From Apostichopus californicus (Eukaryota > Echinodermata > Holothuroidea > Aspidochirotida > Stichopodidae): a stretch of 64,000 nt of DNA. The position numbers and the translations under genes are program-made. Positions within the stretch are counted from its first letter, which is position 1. Each line of letters begins with the position of its first letter. The notes beneath the pieces are model-generated. The model saw nothing but the letters and a program-made list of their open reading frames with translations, did no database searches and had not been told where the DNA came from. The DNA is taken from positions 2,927 to 66,926 of the forward strand of contig JAIPMN010000266.1 of assembly GCA_020650975.1 (NCBI GenBank). The letters are read 5' to 3'. Below are positions 1-13,250 of this stretch, in pieces.

Positions 1-447
1 ATATACCATCAGACAGTGAGTTTGACTGGTCCAAAGCATAGTGTTCTATTTTCACCAAACTTACTTATCTCTCCTACAGTGTATATATTGGTCATTCTTT
101 GTTGGTTTGCTGCACTTTGTCGGACAACCAAAATTTGCTGTTGGGACAAATATTTAATAAGACCTGGTTGTCCAAGGGACAACTAGAAAAAAAGTGGTAT
201 TTAAATATAATTGCCCAGACTGATATTATTTCCAGCCAGGGGTTCCACCATGTATGCTTATGCAAGGGTTTCAGCCCAAAATCAGTGGAAGGGGAATGCT
301 CATCCCCTAACCACCCCCCCCTTCCCCCACTGCCCCACTGACAGACAGGGTAAGATGGTCACATTGATTGTCAAATGCATGATATAAATGTTGGATGCAT
401 TGGGAGAGAGAAATTTGAGCAGACAGAATTTCTGTTTTGAGACAGCG

Positions 448-454
448 ATGGCAG
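448..454 (+). CDS. Speculative start exon (ATG GCA G) for the srGAP gene
   Basis: ATGGCAG is followed directly by GTAAGG, a good donor, and the ATG has G at -3 and G at +4. The exon would end in phase 1 with the G needed to complete the Asp codon of exon 1, giving a protein starting MADIRSRL. It lacks the ~20-residue helix (KEIIAEY...K) that precedes this point in known srGAPs. It may be an alternative first exon or chance. Confidence 0.15.
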
Positions 455-3400
455 GTAAGGGGAGGGGGTAGCAGTCCTGGGGGTTGGGTCGATCAAAGCT
501 CAGTTCAAAAGGAACAAGTTTTGAAATTAAAATATTATCAGGAAAATATGAGGAAGGGGTAATAGACTTGATGATAATCTTGTACAATTTAGCTCTCGTG
601 TCTAACCTCCTGCCACAAATGTGTTAATCTGTTTTCATTACATGTTAGACATTTAAGTGCTTGTATGATGTGTATTTTGACACAGGAAGGCAATGTTCAG
701 TCTTAATTCTAATTACTGTACATAATGATGATGATGAATGCTAGATGCATGTATGTATTCAATTTGGTAGACTATAAGTCTGACAGTGAAACCAAATCTG
801 TTCCAATTCTGGGAAAGACAGACTGATAATCTAATATGCTCAATGACTCTATATTGTGGGGTACTAATTCCTGATGCTCAGCTCTCTACACAGTTATCTT
901 TGTAATAGCTGATAAGCTGCTACATGTCATTTGTTCTGAGGCAACGGTGCATGCATGGGAGAACAGTAGGTATGTTGTACCACAATTAAGCAGGCCCCTA
1001 AGCTCTGTTCAAGATGTTGCAGTACTACTATTGTATCTCTCAATTTTGAATTCCAAGTGAGTTAGTTAGTAACTATAAGTCAGTGGAACTACCAAACAAT
1101 GGACATTTACAGGTCTAATAGTTTGAATACAGCCATATATGGCAATTTTCATTCAGTGGATTTGACCTTGACTGATAACCAGTCTAAATGCAATGGCTAA
1201 TAATTTCCAATGAAAATTCTTTCACTCAAGTGTTATAAAAGTGTAACCTTTTCAGTTTCATAACAAAACAGTGAGAATATAGGGAATCACTTTCTAGTGT
1301 ATACAGTTAACTGCACTTAATATAAAAGGTTGCAATAAAACCATTATCTTAGAGAGGTTGGAAATACTAAATAACTTACCCTTGGAGACTTTTATGTTGG
1401 ATAGCAAATTAATAGTAACTTTGTCATTAGAAAAGTGAATAATACATTCTATCAGACATGCAGACAAATAGATCAGAACAGATGGATACTACTATCTACA
1501 GGCCTTGAAAGTTGGGTTATTTACTGGGTAAATGCCAGGGGATTTAGCTATTTGCCAGTACTTAGGAATAAAGAGGGATTGGCAAGTTTCTCTCACTAGA
1601 CATTATTAACTGATATACATAGTAAGTTGGTTACCAATCGCCAGTCAAAGAATTTCCATACCGAATATTTAAGCCCTGTGTTAGGAAGTATTATCAGCGA
1701 ATGTGTACTTAACTGATTTCTGTTGCAATTCAAGAAAGGCCAGTGAGAACGTGTTCTTAGCCGTTCCTTCAAATTTTGTAGGCATTTGCATTATTATTAG
1801 CACATGGCTAAACTTATAAAATTCTAGGCCTGGCCTATTTAATGTACTTTTTCAGTACAGATACAGTAGGCTTGATAGTACTACAATATTGCCTACAGTC
1901 CCTACACAAAAAGTCATCAACATGGCACATATAGTGGTGCCTTTTTTTTTGCACAAATAGTAGTGCTTTATTGCACAAATTTGCATCTAAACTTCACAAA
2001 CAGACTTGGTAAATAAAGGCCAAACAGGGATGTAAATTAAATCCAAACTTTTCTTTTATAACTAAGTAGTGTCAGTTGGTGGTGTTTAGAGTAACACATT
2101 TTAAAACACAGCAGTGTACTAGTTAATGTATTTGTAAGCAAAGTATTTCCAACCTGTGACAGTACTAGTCTGTTACATTTATTGATTTCTGTGGTTATCG
2201 GTTGTGTTTACTCACAAGCCCTGAAAAGTACAGTGCAAAGGGTGATGGCTGGCATCAATATGATAGTGTACTGTCATATTCGCCAACTCTTAGTCAGGCA
2301 GCAATATTGACTTTATGAACAGTTTTAGCAATGCTGAAAAGAGCAAAGAACAGTAACACATCCTACAAGACATATCTTTTTAAATTTGGGTTAAACTTTG
2401 CCGCCATATTTTGGTCTCATACGGGGCAGACTTATTCAAGGAATGATGATATATAAAGAACCGTCTGCTACTAAATGTCTTTATTTAATTTCAATGAGCA
2501 ATAATAAAAAAAATGTAGGTATGAACTTCTGAGCCAGGATCCAGGTGTGCAGGTAAATCCATTCTTTTTTTCTTTTTTTGGGGGTACATGTATGTCATAT
2601 GTAAACATTACCAGATGGTGACAAGTATTGTTGAGGTCAACTGAACAAAGGGTGTGCCAGAGGTATCAAAGAGCTCTTGATATGGTTTCACCTTTAACTG
2701 GGTTGCAATTTAATCATAAGAATGTAGACTGTTATAGTAAGTATATACATGAGCTCTTCTGGTAGCTCATAGAGGAAGCTAAATGAAATGCCACAACAAC
2801 TTTATTTATGTCAGTATATATACAAATTTTATGATTGATTATCATTTAGCTGTTTAGTTTGCTGTGTCGATATTTATTTTCTGAAGAGGATAAAGCAAAA
2901 CATCGTTGTCAATTGTCAGGGGAGAGTAGTGGCCTCTTATTTCGAATCATAATCGCTTAATATGTCAGTTATTACTCTCCTTCTGTCTCTTATAAATGGC
3001 CAAAGCTAAATATTGACAAGGAAGTTGAATAAGAAACTACTGTACTTGTAAGAAAGCTATGGTACAGGTACAGGTCAGTTCCAAATTACTTAGGTTTGCA
3101 AGGCCTGAGCGCTACTATACATGTTAGGAGTGTTGGCAAGGAAGCGTCTTTGTGAGTCTTGTTGAACCAGTTTCCTGGTCTATTTTCATCTTGATGAGAA
3201 CTATCCAGACTATGTCTTCTCGTTTTAAAAATAGAACAGGACACAATTTCCTCGTCTTCATACCCATCATGTATATTTAATGGTGAAGCCAAAAGATCGG
3301 ACAGTGCAGCGGGTTTCATCTTGTCTTGGGACCCCAGTCAAGATTGGAAACAAGAGAAGACAAATTTATTGTTCTTCAAGAAATAGATCACTACAACTAG

Positions 3401-3659
3401 AATCACAACAGACAACTTAAGAGATCACCCATGTGGTCCAGAGTTTGACTTTATATTGTTGGACAAAATGAAGAATGGAAGAAAAGTCTAAGAAAAGAAC
3501 ATGCATGTATGTAACACATATCAGTGGCTGAAGGTTGAAAATCTATACACATCACAATCTTCACACATTTTCGGCAAACAGACTAACATAAGCTGGGAAA
3601 GGTCACTGTACATGGCATTGATTTCATGTTTGAAAGAGGTTACAAATTATCATCAATGA

Positions 3660-4110
3660 AAGCATTGGCGTACCAAGCAGGGGGGGGGGGGGAGACTGCA
3701 ACCCAAAAAAATCAGGGTACTCAAATTTTGGGCAAAAGTTGTTAAAAATTTGGGCACCCTCATGACAGAAAGTGAAATTCAATTTCAATTTAAACTTTAA
3801 TACAAATATTACAAAGGCTTTTTTTCATAGTCGCTCCCCCAAGTTTTCTTCGATTCTGGCCTGACATTGTTCTCGATTCTCCCCCAAATCATTCCCGATG
3901 TTTGCTCACATCGTTGCCAAATCGAGTGGGAATCGTTCAGGTTCTCGTCCAATTCTCGCCCGAAACGTCAAAGACTCTTGTCTGAATATTTCGACACATA
4001 ATTTGTAAAAAATCCCGAGAAAAAAAGATTGCCAGCCTTTTTATATATATCCCACAATTTCAGGGGACCCACAGTTCAAAAAGATTGGCTAAAAATTTGC
4101 CCAGCCTTGG
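3660..4110. repeat. Decayed repeat-like block with TTCTCGNCC/CCCCAA motifs
   Basis: After a pure G tract the sequence repeats short motifs such as GATTCTCCCCCAA, CGATTCTGGCC and ATTCTCGCCCGAAACG, and it has more CpG than its surroundings. This resembles the decayed body of a dispersed element. The class is unknown. Confidence 0.35.
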
Positions 4111-5040
4111 GACCCTTTTTGACGGTAATCTTTTCTTCAAGTTAGCATTGTTTAAAGGTTCTCCAGACCGCCCTTTTTATAATATACACTTAGCTCCAAT
4201 CCCCTGCATGGGGTGACTAAGGAAGGATCGTCCTCTGGTGCCAACTATAATAAAGTTGTAACAACTTACAGACTGATTACCTATGCAGACTTAATATAAA
4301 TGAAAGAATTTGTTACTGGTGATAAATTATTGAAAATGGGCAAACCCCTGTCCTTGTTTCTATCGTGGCTCTGTGTGTGCTGTGGAAGCACTCAACTTAA
4401 TTGATTTTACTAATAAAATCACTCCTTTTCACACTTTGTTCAATCCACCGGGTGAGTCACTTTCTAAATTAGGTGACATTTAAGCAATAAATAGTTGTAA
4501 TTCACAGGCATTTATGTACAGTAAGCAGAATCACAGACAAAATTCCACAATGAAGAGTCTAATGAGTCTCCCAATATCAGTAACTCCTTAGATTGTCCCT
4601 CTAAATTTCATTTGAATTAGAAAAGATACACTTAATTGTATGCAATATTCCTACAATGGGCCTTTTGCTGTAAATCTACCTGAAAGTGCCTTCTTCTGTT
4701 GTGAATTTGCTTTGAGAAGTCAAGTAGTGTACACCAATACATCCCATGCAAAGTTCTACTTAAAAACTGATATAAAAAAAACAGGGAATGTAACAGTGTG
4801 TGAGAATGCTGCTGAAATAGGCAGACCCCCCATTTCTATGTGTTTGCAATACATGGTAGTGGACCTAACTATTGAACTGCCTATAAGATGCAGTACTAAT
4901 CTGACTAAATTAAAGTCAGCCGGAAGTCTATGAACATTTTCTGGCTTCGTAACAAAGGTTGTTTTTGAGTGAATATGAAGGAAAGGGTTCCAAGAAATTA
5001 ATGCCATGTATGAAGATCCAAGGGGTCCTCTCCTCGAATT

Positions 5041-5155
5041 CCTCCCTTGGGATCCCTCCCTTTTCCTCCCTTGGGATCCCTCCCTTTTCCTCCCTGTCTC
5101 TCCCTCCCCTTCCTCCCTCCCTCCCTCAACCTCCCTCCCTCTTCCATCCCTGCCC
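5041..5155 (+). repeat. Polypyrimidine tract with a 26-bp direct repeat
   Basis: About 115 bases are almost entirely C and T on the + strand. The unit CTCCCTTGGGATCCCTCCCT plus TTTC is repeated twice at the start, followed by CTCC-type repeats. Such mirror-like polypurine/polypyrimidine DNA can form triplex (H-DNA); that is inference. Confidence 0.75.
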
Positions 5156-5214
5156 CGGACAGCTTCCCTGGAAATCCTGTACCAGGATGTATGGAATTGT
5201 TTCCCTCTATAGTT

Positions 5215-5900
5215 GCAGCCATTTACTGCAGGCTGACCTGAGTGCTGCAGGCTAAGGTCACTGCTGTGAGTTGAGCTCATGTCTCATTTATTAGCTGACC
5301 CTCCCAGTTGTACAGGCTCAACTCAATCCTGTAGACTGAGCACTCTGCTATAGGCTAGAGCTCACTGCTGTAGGCTGAGCTCATTGCTATCGGCTAAATG
5401 TAGTGCTGTAGGCTGAGTAGGCTGAGTTTAAGCTCATAACTGTTAACATAACTACGTGCTTCATACTGAGCTCACTATTGTGGGCTGAGCGTAGTGCTTT
5501 AGGCTGAACTCAGTGCTTTAGGCAGATTTCCACTAAGTAGGGCAGGCGGACCTGATTGTTGCAGGGTAAGCCCACCACAATGAACTTAGCCTACTTTTTA
5601 CAAGCTGACTTGTGTTGTAGGTTCAGCTCAGTCCTGTAGGCAGAGCTCACTCCCTGTACGCTGAGCTCATTATTACCAGCATGAACATAGAGTGTTGTCG
5701 GCTGAAGGGTAAGCTCTTGGTTGTTAGCTTTAACACTCAAGTGTTTCAAACTGACCTCACTACTGTGGACTGAGCACAGCGCTCTACAGAAGGCTGTAGT
5801 CAGTGTTGTAGACTGAGGCCATGCACTGATGTAGGCTGAGCTCTCAAAGTGCCATTAGCCAGGCACACTGAGCTATAGCCTGAGCTCATTGCTGTATGCA
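5215..5900 (+). repeat. Degenerate minisatellite, GTAGGCTGAGCTCACTGC-type unit
   Basis: Variants of TGTAGGCTGAGCTCACTGCT recur every 20-40 bases across nearly 700 bp, with substitutions and spacer differences. The alternation of GCTGAGCTCA with AGTGCTGTAGG is clear, and the decay suggests an old array. Confidence 0.7.
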
Positions 5901-8438
5901 TGTACCTGGAAACTGGAAATCCGTTGAGGATGCAAGCAAAGCAGATAGGTTAACTTCAATGTTCTTTGTCTAACTTGTGTGAAATTCTTTACAGCTCTTG
6001 AAATATGGTTCAATGAATCCAACTTACATTTTCACTTTCCTTCTATTCGATTTACATCAGCTCATTGTACCATTATGTCCTTGAATATAGATACAAGTAC
6101 CTTTACGTTAGTATGTGACTGCTGAATATCGTTTGTAGTTGTACTATGATCAATCACTTTCATACACCTATGCAAGGCATTAACAAGCATTTCCTGTTTA
6201 CGTAGCAAAGGGCATCAGCAGTTCCTATTTATAATAAGCGTAAAATGAAGGGATAGGTCCCTATAGTTACACACGAGAAGCGATGATTACATAATACTTT
6301 CTTACAAACCTTTCTCTGTTAACATTATGCTTTCTCAGTTGACCTCAAAAAAGTAATGCTTTGACCCGCTTAAAAAAAAAACAAAAAAAAATGTAGGAAG
6401 TCTTTAAATTGGCATGACCTTAGAAGTGGAATATTTCAGCCACTGGTGGCATAGATGTGGTGAGAGGTTACCCGAGTTTCTTTGAAGGGTAGAGGTGGAA
6501 GGTATTGGGAAGGGAGTGTAGATGGAAATTATTTAGAGTATATAGTAGCGAATCTCAACATATAAAAACCTACAGTACTATGTACTCTGTTGTGGGGCAT
6601 TTTTGTAAGTTAGAGACGGTATAGGGAACAATTAACAAACAAAACAAAATAGACCTGTCACAATAGAGCATGAATAACTCTATTCTTTGAAGTGAGTGAA
6701 TCTAGCAAACAGGCTTGAAACCAGGGAGGTACATCCACCCCCCCCCCTCTCCCTCCCTCTTTCTACACACCCTAAACACACACAAAAAAGAAGAAAGTAG
6801 TTAAATTAGGCTTAGCACAACCTTGCATTTAGAGCATTTACAACTACAGTATATTATAGCCTACTATAGATATGTACCACTTTATATCTAAACTTTTGCC
6901 AGGACTAGTCAATACATATAGGCTCACAGGACCACATACCCTCCTTGTTACAATGCTGGATTTTCCCCTGGCATTATACCGTGTCTCACAGCTGTCACAA
7001 TCATCTAGAAAGTTCACCTCCCATTGCAACTATACAGGAGTAGTTGATCCATAAGCAACTTTCCAGACTTCCTTACAGAGCTGCTATACATGTATGTGTA
7101 ATGTAGGTTTCACCATAGCATATATTAGTATACATATCATACAGAGTGGGTTAAAGGGAAGATAATTTGCCGGGAGCCTGGACGATTTTCCTCTGCTTTC
7201 TTCAATGCAACGATAACAATAACTTCAAATGCTTGCCAATGACCAAAATAAAGAATTACTGTATACAAGTATAATGTACATTAAATTTTGTGGGACACCA
7301 AATCTGTTGCATTGGATAAAACGAAGAACAGCTGGGTACACTCTGACAAGTTACACTACAGTAGCAGAGTGACTAACATAACATCTTGGACTTCCTTTCA
7401 ATATTCACATCTCGATCATCATCATCGTATCCAGGTATGGAAGATGATACCCTCTTGAATTTGAAGTAACCTTTGGGTTCAAAACACAGTGACAGTTACC
7501 GAAAGCAGACACCCAAAAGCAATTAGCATTAGATCCAGAGCACAGGGTTCAGTTCAGGGTCTGATTTTGGTAGTGTACATGCAAATGCTGATCAGACCCC
7601 TGCGATTTGAACCCCACGATACACCTGGATCGAAGGAGGATCAGACACTGTGCTTGGTGTTGAATTTGTAATGTAATCAGCTTGTGGCTGTGTGATTAAG
7701 GGTCGCGCTGTATGTCACACAGTCGATAGTTTCACACATTTTCTGCTAGTAAACAAACCTCAATTTCCTGTCTGGTGATTATGAATCCCTGTGGTTTGAT
7801 GCCGAGCATAAGGGAGGTTGCATATAGCTTGTTTTAATGTTGAACAGCAAGGGGGGGAGGGAGGGGGGGGGGAACTGATTGGTTATGTTGGTGTATGATA
7901 TCCAAATCATGGAAATCAAGTAAATCAGCTCAACTGTGAAAACTGGAACTTTTTGCTATGATACCATCAGAGAATACCAAGCATGTAGCTATTCCTGGAG
8001 TTTCCAAGGGTTTATGTCTCAAAGGGAAAGTTTACAGAAGTCTAATATCACAAATTGGAACAATATGTAGATGAGATTTTCAACTCGTAACGTGGAATAT
8101 GTTTCTTCTCTTCGATATGTGTCATAGAAAGCCAGTGTCACAGAAGGTCTTTACACTGTTATTTTTCAATGTATAATTAGGCAGTTGCCGACTTTAACTT
8201 TGATAATATTGTTAGCTTAAAGTGACTGGTACAGAATGTCAGAATGTAGACGGTTGTCCCAAGTTAATGGAGAGCTGCAGTAAAGAAGTGCTCTTGTTTA
8301 CGTAATATTTATTCTTGACAATAATTTTGGTCTTGGGAATTGCAAGGAAATGGTTCATTAGAGAGTCAAAGTTCTTCAGTAGAGTAGAAGAATGCTGTAA
8401 CCAGATAACAGCTTTCACTCTCACATTGAATATCGGAT

Positions 8439-8537
8439 TTTTCTCTCTTTTTCCCCCCCTTCTCGGTAGATATTCAAAGCGAAATTCAAGATTTTCTTTC
8501 TCTTTTTCCCTCTTCTCGGTAGATATTCGAAGCAGAC
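8439..8537 (+). repeat. Tandemly duplicated 3' splice site before srGAP exon 1
   Basis: A block of roughly 40 bp, a pyrimidine tract plus TTCTCGGTAGATATTC, occurs twice 53 bp apart, with AG at 8468-8469 and 8521-8522. The second AG is the one in frame with the F-BAR. Use of the first would add 53 nt and bring a TAG into frame at 8520-8522. Confidence 0.8.
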
Positions 8538-8703
8538 TATCTGAGCAGCTCACATGTCTGGATAAGAGGTCAGAAGTTGAAAAGGAAGTCCTGCAAGATT
8601 TTCAAGAATTTTTCCAGTCTCGAGCAGAGATTGAAAAAGACTATGCAAGAAGATTGGAAAGGCTCTATGAGAACCATGCAAAGAAGAGAAGACTACAAAC
8701 ACC
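8523..8703 (+). CDS. srgap: srGAP exon 1 of those visible: F-BAR helix 1 region
   Basis: This exon encodes residues 1-60, beginning DIRSRLSEQLTCLDKR and continuing through QEFFQSRAEIEKDYARRLERL, the conserved start of an srGAP F-BAR (FCH) domain. The acceptor is ...CTTCTCGGTAG and the donor is CC|GTAAGT. It enters in phase 1 (needs a preceding G to make GAT) and leaves after two bases of a Pro codon. The frame is open upstream to 8315, but that part is intron because it has no F-BAR similarity and a polypyrimidine tract precedes the AG. A near-copy of the acceptor lies 53 bp upstream. Confidence 0.95.
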
Positions 8704-11700
8704 GTAAGTTCTTCCCACCCTACTCCCCCCCGCCCCCACTCCCCTTATACCCACTCAAAAATTAGTTTTGATTTCATTGGAAACAAAGAATAACCTGCCT
8801 GCTTTTGTAGGAAAGAAAAATGCTTAATATGTCTCTACTTGGTTCATAAGATATGAATTTTGTGAAAGAAACAACTTAGGGGGTTAATTTGTGATGAAGT
8901 CGGAAAATTTAGGATATATATACATTGAATGACCTGTTACGAATGCTAGGAATTCCTTCTTCCCTTCAAAATGAAAGCAGGATGCAAGATTGATTAAGAA
9001 AATAAGCAAAAAAGAGAAAACTTGACATTGAGCCAAAGACGTGCCTTTTTTCGTAAGTCACGTCTTGTTTCGGAAGCTTCCACTTGCAACTCAATGCAAT
9101 CTGTTTCTATCTGTATATCTGTTTCTGCAATCTGTTTGTATCTGATTCTATCTGTATACATTTATCAATTTAGTTCCTTTTGAAAAGGTTGACAAGGCTT
9201 GTTACCAAAATCCATGAAATATGGATTGTAAACTTCACAGTGAAGTATGATAAAATAATTCAACATGCAATGCAAAAAATTGGTGGTTTTTACAACAGCA
9301 GTGTATAAGCCATACAAAAGGATCCATTACCACTTCTGAGACAAAACAATGCAATTTACCACTAATACAATACACAGAAATAACATTTATTGACTAAATT
9401 TTCTTTTCTTTTTTAATACCTATAGTAGTCTACTATGACAGAGCAACAAGTTAAAGCAGCTTACTGAGTTAATTCTTTGGTCACTTGTTTAGTCAAATTT
9501 CATTTCGCAAAATTATGCAAAATGTTGAAAGATTTTAAATTATGCAATTTTGGCTTTCTTTCGAGTAATTAAAAGTGGTAAAAAAAATGTCTTGGTGACA
9601 AAATTTTAAGGATCAAGTCACATTTATTGATAAGTTAAGCATGAAGAAGTTCTAAAGTGAAATATGTTAGTAAATTGTCTTAGTTAGTTAACTGTAATCT
9701 TATTTTGAGTATTGTTTGTTTCTGAAATTTGCTGATCAGACACAAACAATGCCAAGTATGTAACATAAGAATGCCTCATTGCCCATGACATTCATAACAC
9801 TATAGTCTAGATTAATTATGTGAAGCTAGATGTTACATTACAGCATATTAAATTACCATAAATTATGCATCACTATGCATTATAGTGCATTACCATGCAT
9901 TACCATACAGTGTTTATCATACAGTACATGATTACATTTTACTACAAACTTGATACATTACATTACCATGCATTACAGTGTACAATACAGTGTACAGCAC
10001 ACTTTGTTATACTACTAATATTATAATTGATACATTACATGACCATGCACAACATGACCATGCATTACAGTGCACAATAAAGTGCAGTACAGAGTACAAC
10101 ACACTTTGTTGTACTCCTAATATTATAATTGATACATTACATTACCGTGCATGACATGACCATGCATTGCAGTGCACAATAAAGTGCAGTACAGAGTACA
10201 ACACACTTTGTTGTACTCCTAATATTATAATTGATACATTACATTACCATGCACAACATGACCATGCATTACAGTGTACAATACAGTGAAGTACAGTGTA
10301 CAGCACACTTTGTTATACTACTAATATTATAATTGATACATTACATTACCATGCACAACATGACCATGCATTACAGTGCACAATAAAGTGCAGTACAGAG
10401 TACAACACACTTTGTTGTACTCCTAATATTATAATTGATACATTACATTACCGTGCATGACATGACCATGCATTACAGTGTACAATACAGTGCAGTACAG
10501 AGTACAGTGTATTACATTTATCCAGTCTTTTGTTTACCTATACTTATATCCCAACAAGAATATTTCTGTGTGCATCATTTTGCCTGATTCTCTGTTTTGT
10601 AGATCGAATACAACAGAGCCACAGATACCAAGCACAATCGCCTGTTGGAATGTATTGATGGACATGACCAGGAGTCACCAGAAACACCACCAGATACTGG
10701 GTACCATTTATGGAGATCACCTCTCCAGCAGGTTTAACCATCTCAAGGATGCACTGGAAACTGTTTATAGAAAGGTAAGAATTTATGTAACTTTTGTCAT
10801 TATTTATATCACTGGCAAGAATGGGGGGAAATGGGGGAGATTATGAAACGCCTTGAAATGTAATCATGGTAGGCCTATGACTTTATGGTTATGTCAAGTG
10901 CTACAGACCTCTCAATGTAATATGCTGTAGAAAACAAAATCAAACTGAATGAAAAAAAGAGGAACAGTATGTTTACTTGCACAGTGAATAGAACAAAGTA
11001 TCGGAGGGACTAGCATGTTCGCTGTCCATGCATGCTTCTTCCGCTTTCTGAAGGAACTAACTGTGGCACCATTGTGGTAGTTGTCAATTCAAACCGATAA
11101 AGTGTCAACTGCAGTATTATGGTGGTGTTGTAGATCCGCTTTAGAAGCAAGGAAGATCTAATTTACACTGTTATTACTCTTTGCAGTGTGATCTTATGCA
11201 AAGAAAAAATTACAAGGAAACAAGTGTTCCCCAAAAATATACTAGACATATAAGACCAAACATGATTCCCCGTGGTGTTACCATTTCACCTCTTGTACCG
11301 ACATTGCACTGTTTTCCTCTTTTAGAATATAAAATGTACACACTCTTAAAGGGTGTGAAGACTCGCGCAAAAAGAAAAGTCTAATGCCGGTAATTTGACC
11401 TAGTTTCGAATGAGGTGTAACAGAAGTGTTTAACACCACCATCGATCCCAGAAAATACACACACAGCTTGCTACCGTCCGTAATTAGACACTAGTGTGCA
11501 GTCAGTACATACAGCTGCGGTCAATACCCACAGCACAGTAAACAAACCATACAGCGATGGACATCTCAGGTCCAGCTGAAGATAACAATTAAGCTATCAC
11601 GTTTCATTACTGTCTGCATTTTGTAGCGACACGAACAAAACGTCACTTGCAAGAAACAGCAAGTTAACTTTTTCAGATGTCTGCACGCGGTTTGGGGCGA

Positions 11701-13207
11701 GTCTTCAATGCCTTTACCTGGCCTAGAACAAGATTGTTACACCTGTGCCTTCCAATGACCCTCCTGGGGGTCACTGCACTCTTGCTTCTGAATCTGCAAC
11801 TATGAAGTCTAAAACACAATTTGTTTTAGCTTGGATGGTCTTTAATCAGTGAGGGTTACATTTGGCAGTACTTTCTGGCCTTACCTGTCTCCTCTTATCA
11901 ACACCATTCTCACTCTACTTTGTGAAGAGTGTGCCCTGATAATCACATTACTAGAGTGATTGGGTTAATATTACCCAAAGTAACATCTCCAGTGAATAAC
12001 CGAAGTTACTTTGCTCCTCTCTTATCTGTCTCCAATCTGCATTTTGCACTTTCCCATCTACCTAAGCTAGATGAGGAAAACGTCTAACTGCTTGCACAAA
12101 AGCTTGCAGTAACCTATTTATGTTACGTTCTCCCTCCATTTAAGCTACACTAAAAGTTCTCACGTAAATAGTTCTCTCTGGGTGGTTTCGTTCAAGCAAA
12201 GCGTCCTCATTGAAGTGTCAGTCATCTTATTGACTCACATAACCCTCCCAAAAATATCTCAGAAAACCTATTTATGATGAAGTTGAACAGATATCGTCAA
12301 CAGTGCAAAAATTAATGTGTTGAATATTCCCCAAAGAATTATCTCTATACACTAAACCTATCCCTGGTAAAGTTACTCTGTAACCTATGATGGGCTACTT
12401 CTGATTTGTGAAATGAGACGTTACCGCAAAATTACATATATTTTAAGTATCGAGTAAAAATAACAGATACTGAAACATGCTTAATTGTCAGGGGAGTTTT
12501 GACTAATGAATGCATGTACTGTGATCCAGTTTCACACACAGTCTCACAGAATAATTTAGTGCTCAAATTTTAAGTAGCAGTGTTGAAGGATTTAAAGCAT
12601 TTTCTCATTATAAAATACTGTGCTTCCCGTGTAAACAAAACTGCTCTACATATGTGGACTTGTAAATTACAATATTTGTATAGCAATTTGCGATGCGATA
12701 CTGGATAATTAACACTATAACCTACTAGTGTCGAAGGTTCAGTTCCTTGTTCCTCTCTCTTTTCTGTTTCCAGTCACCTTTGAACATAACTGTCAACCTA
12801 CAACCTACAATATTTGTAACGTCTTTAGCACAGAGTACTATCCTGTGTCCCACATCCGGGAATCTTTTCGATAGTACTGGCTCCTCCCTACAGTATCATT
12901 TGGGGAGTTAACCTACGTGTTCTCCACGAATATTTTTATATCCGGGAATACGTATCTTTCATTTCTTCACGGCGGGGACAGATTTCTCACTCAGTTTCTC
13001 CACCGTTGGTGGGGGGGGGGGGAATATGACGGGTCGATAATACCGGCTCCTCCCTACAGTATCATTTAGGGAGTTAACCTACATGATCTCCACGGAAATA
13101 TTTTTAATCCGGGAACGCGTATCTTAGTTCAGTTCTTCATGGTGGAGACAGATTTCTCACTCAATTTCTCCGCCGTTGGTGGGGGGGGGGGGGGGAANNN
13201 NNNNNNN

Positions 13208-13250
<43 letters not shown>

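Larger units (their letters stand above)
1..8522. other. Upstream or first-intron DNA with repeats, no certain gene
   Basis: No exon with homology was found here. The region holds a C-tract at 305-330, a G12 tract near 3680 followed by decayed CpG-containing repeat DNA (about 3660-4110), a polypyrimidine block at 5041-5155, a degenerate minisatellite at 5215-5900, and G-rich runs at 7848-7872. A minus-strand open frame at 3086-3319 is protein-like but lacks convincing splice sites. Confidence 0.6.

Noticed and set aside
3086-3319. Minus-strand open frame of 77 codons with a protein-like, acidic and Ser-rich composition
   Set aside because: A stop lies six codons before the ATG, no strong GTRAGT donor is present on that strand, and I recognise no family. 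Kept only as a low-probability exon.
4640-4933. 97-codon frame on the + strand
   Set aside because: No homology, no splice partners, and the overlapping opposite frame is equally open; likely chance.
8315-8522. In-frame extension upstream of srGAP exon 1
   Set aside because: The extension has no F-BAR similarity and contains the polypyrimidine tract and acceptor, so it is intron.
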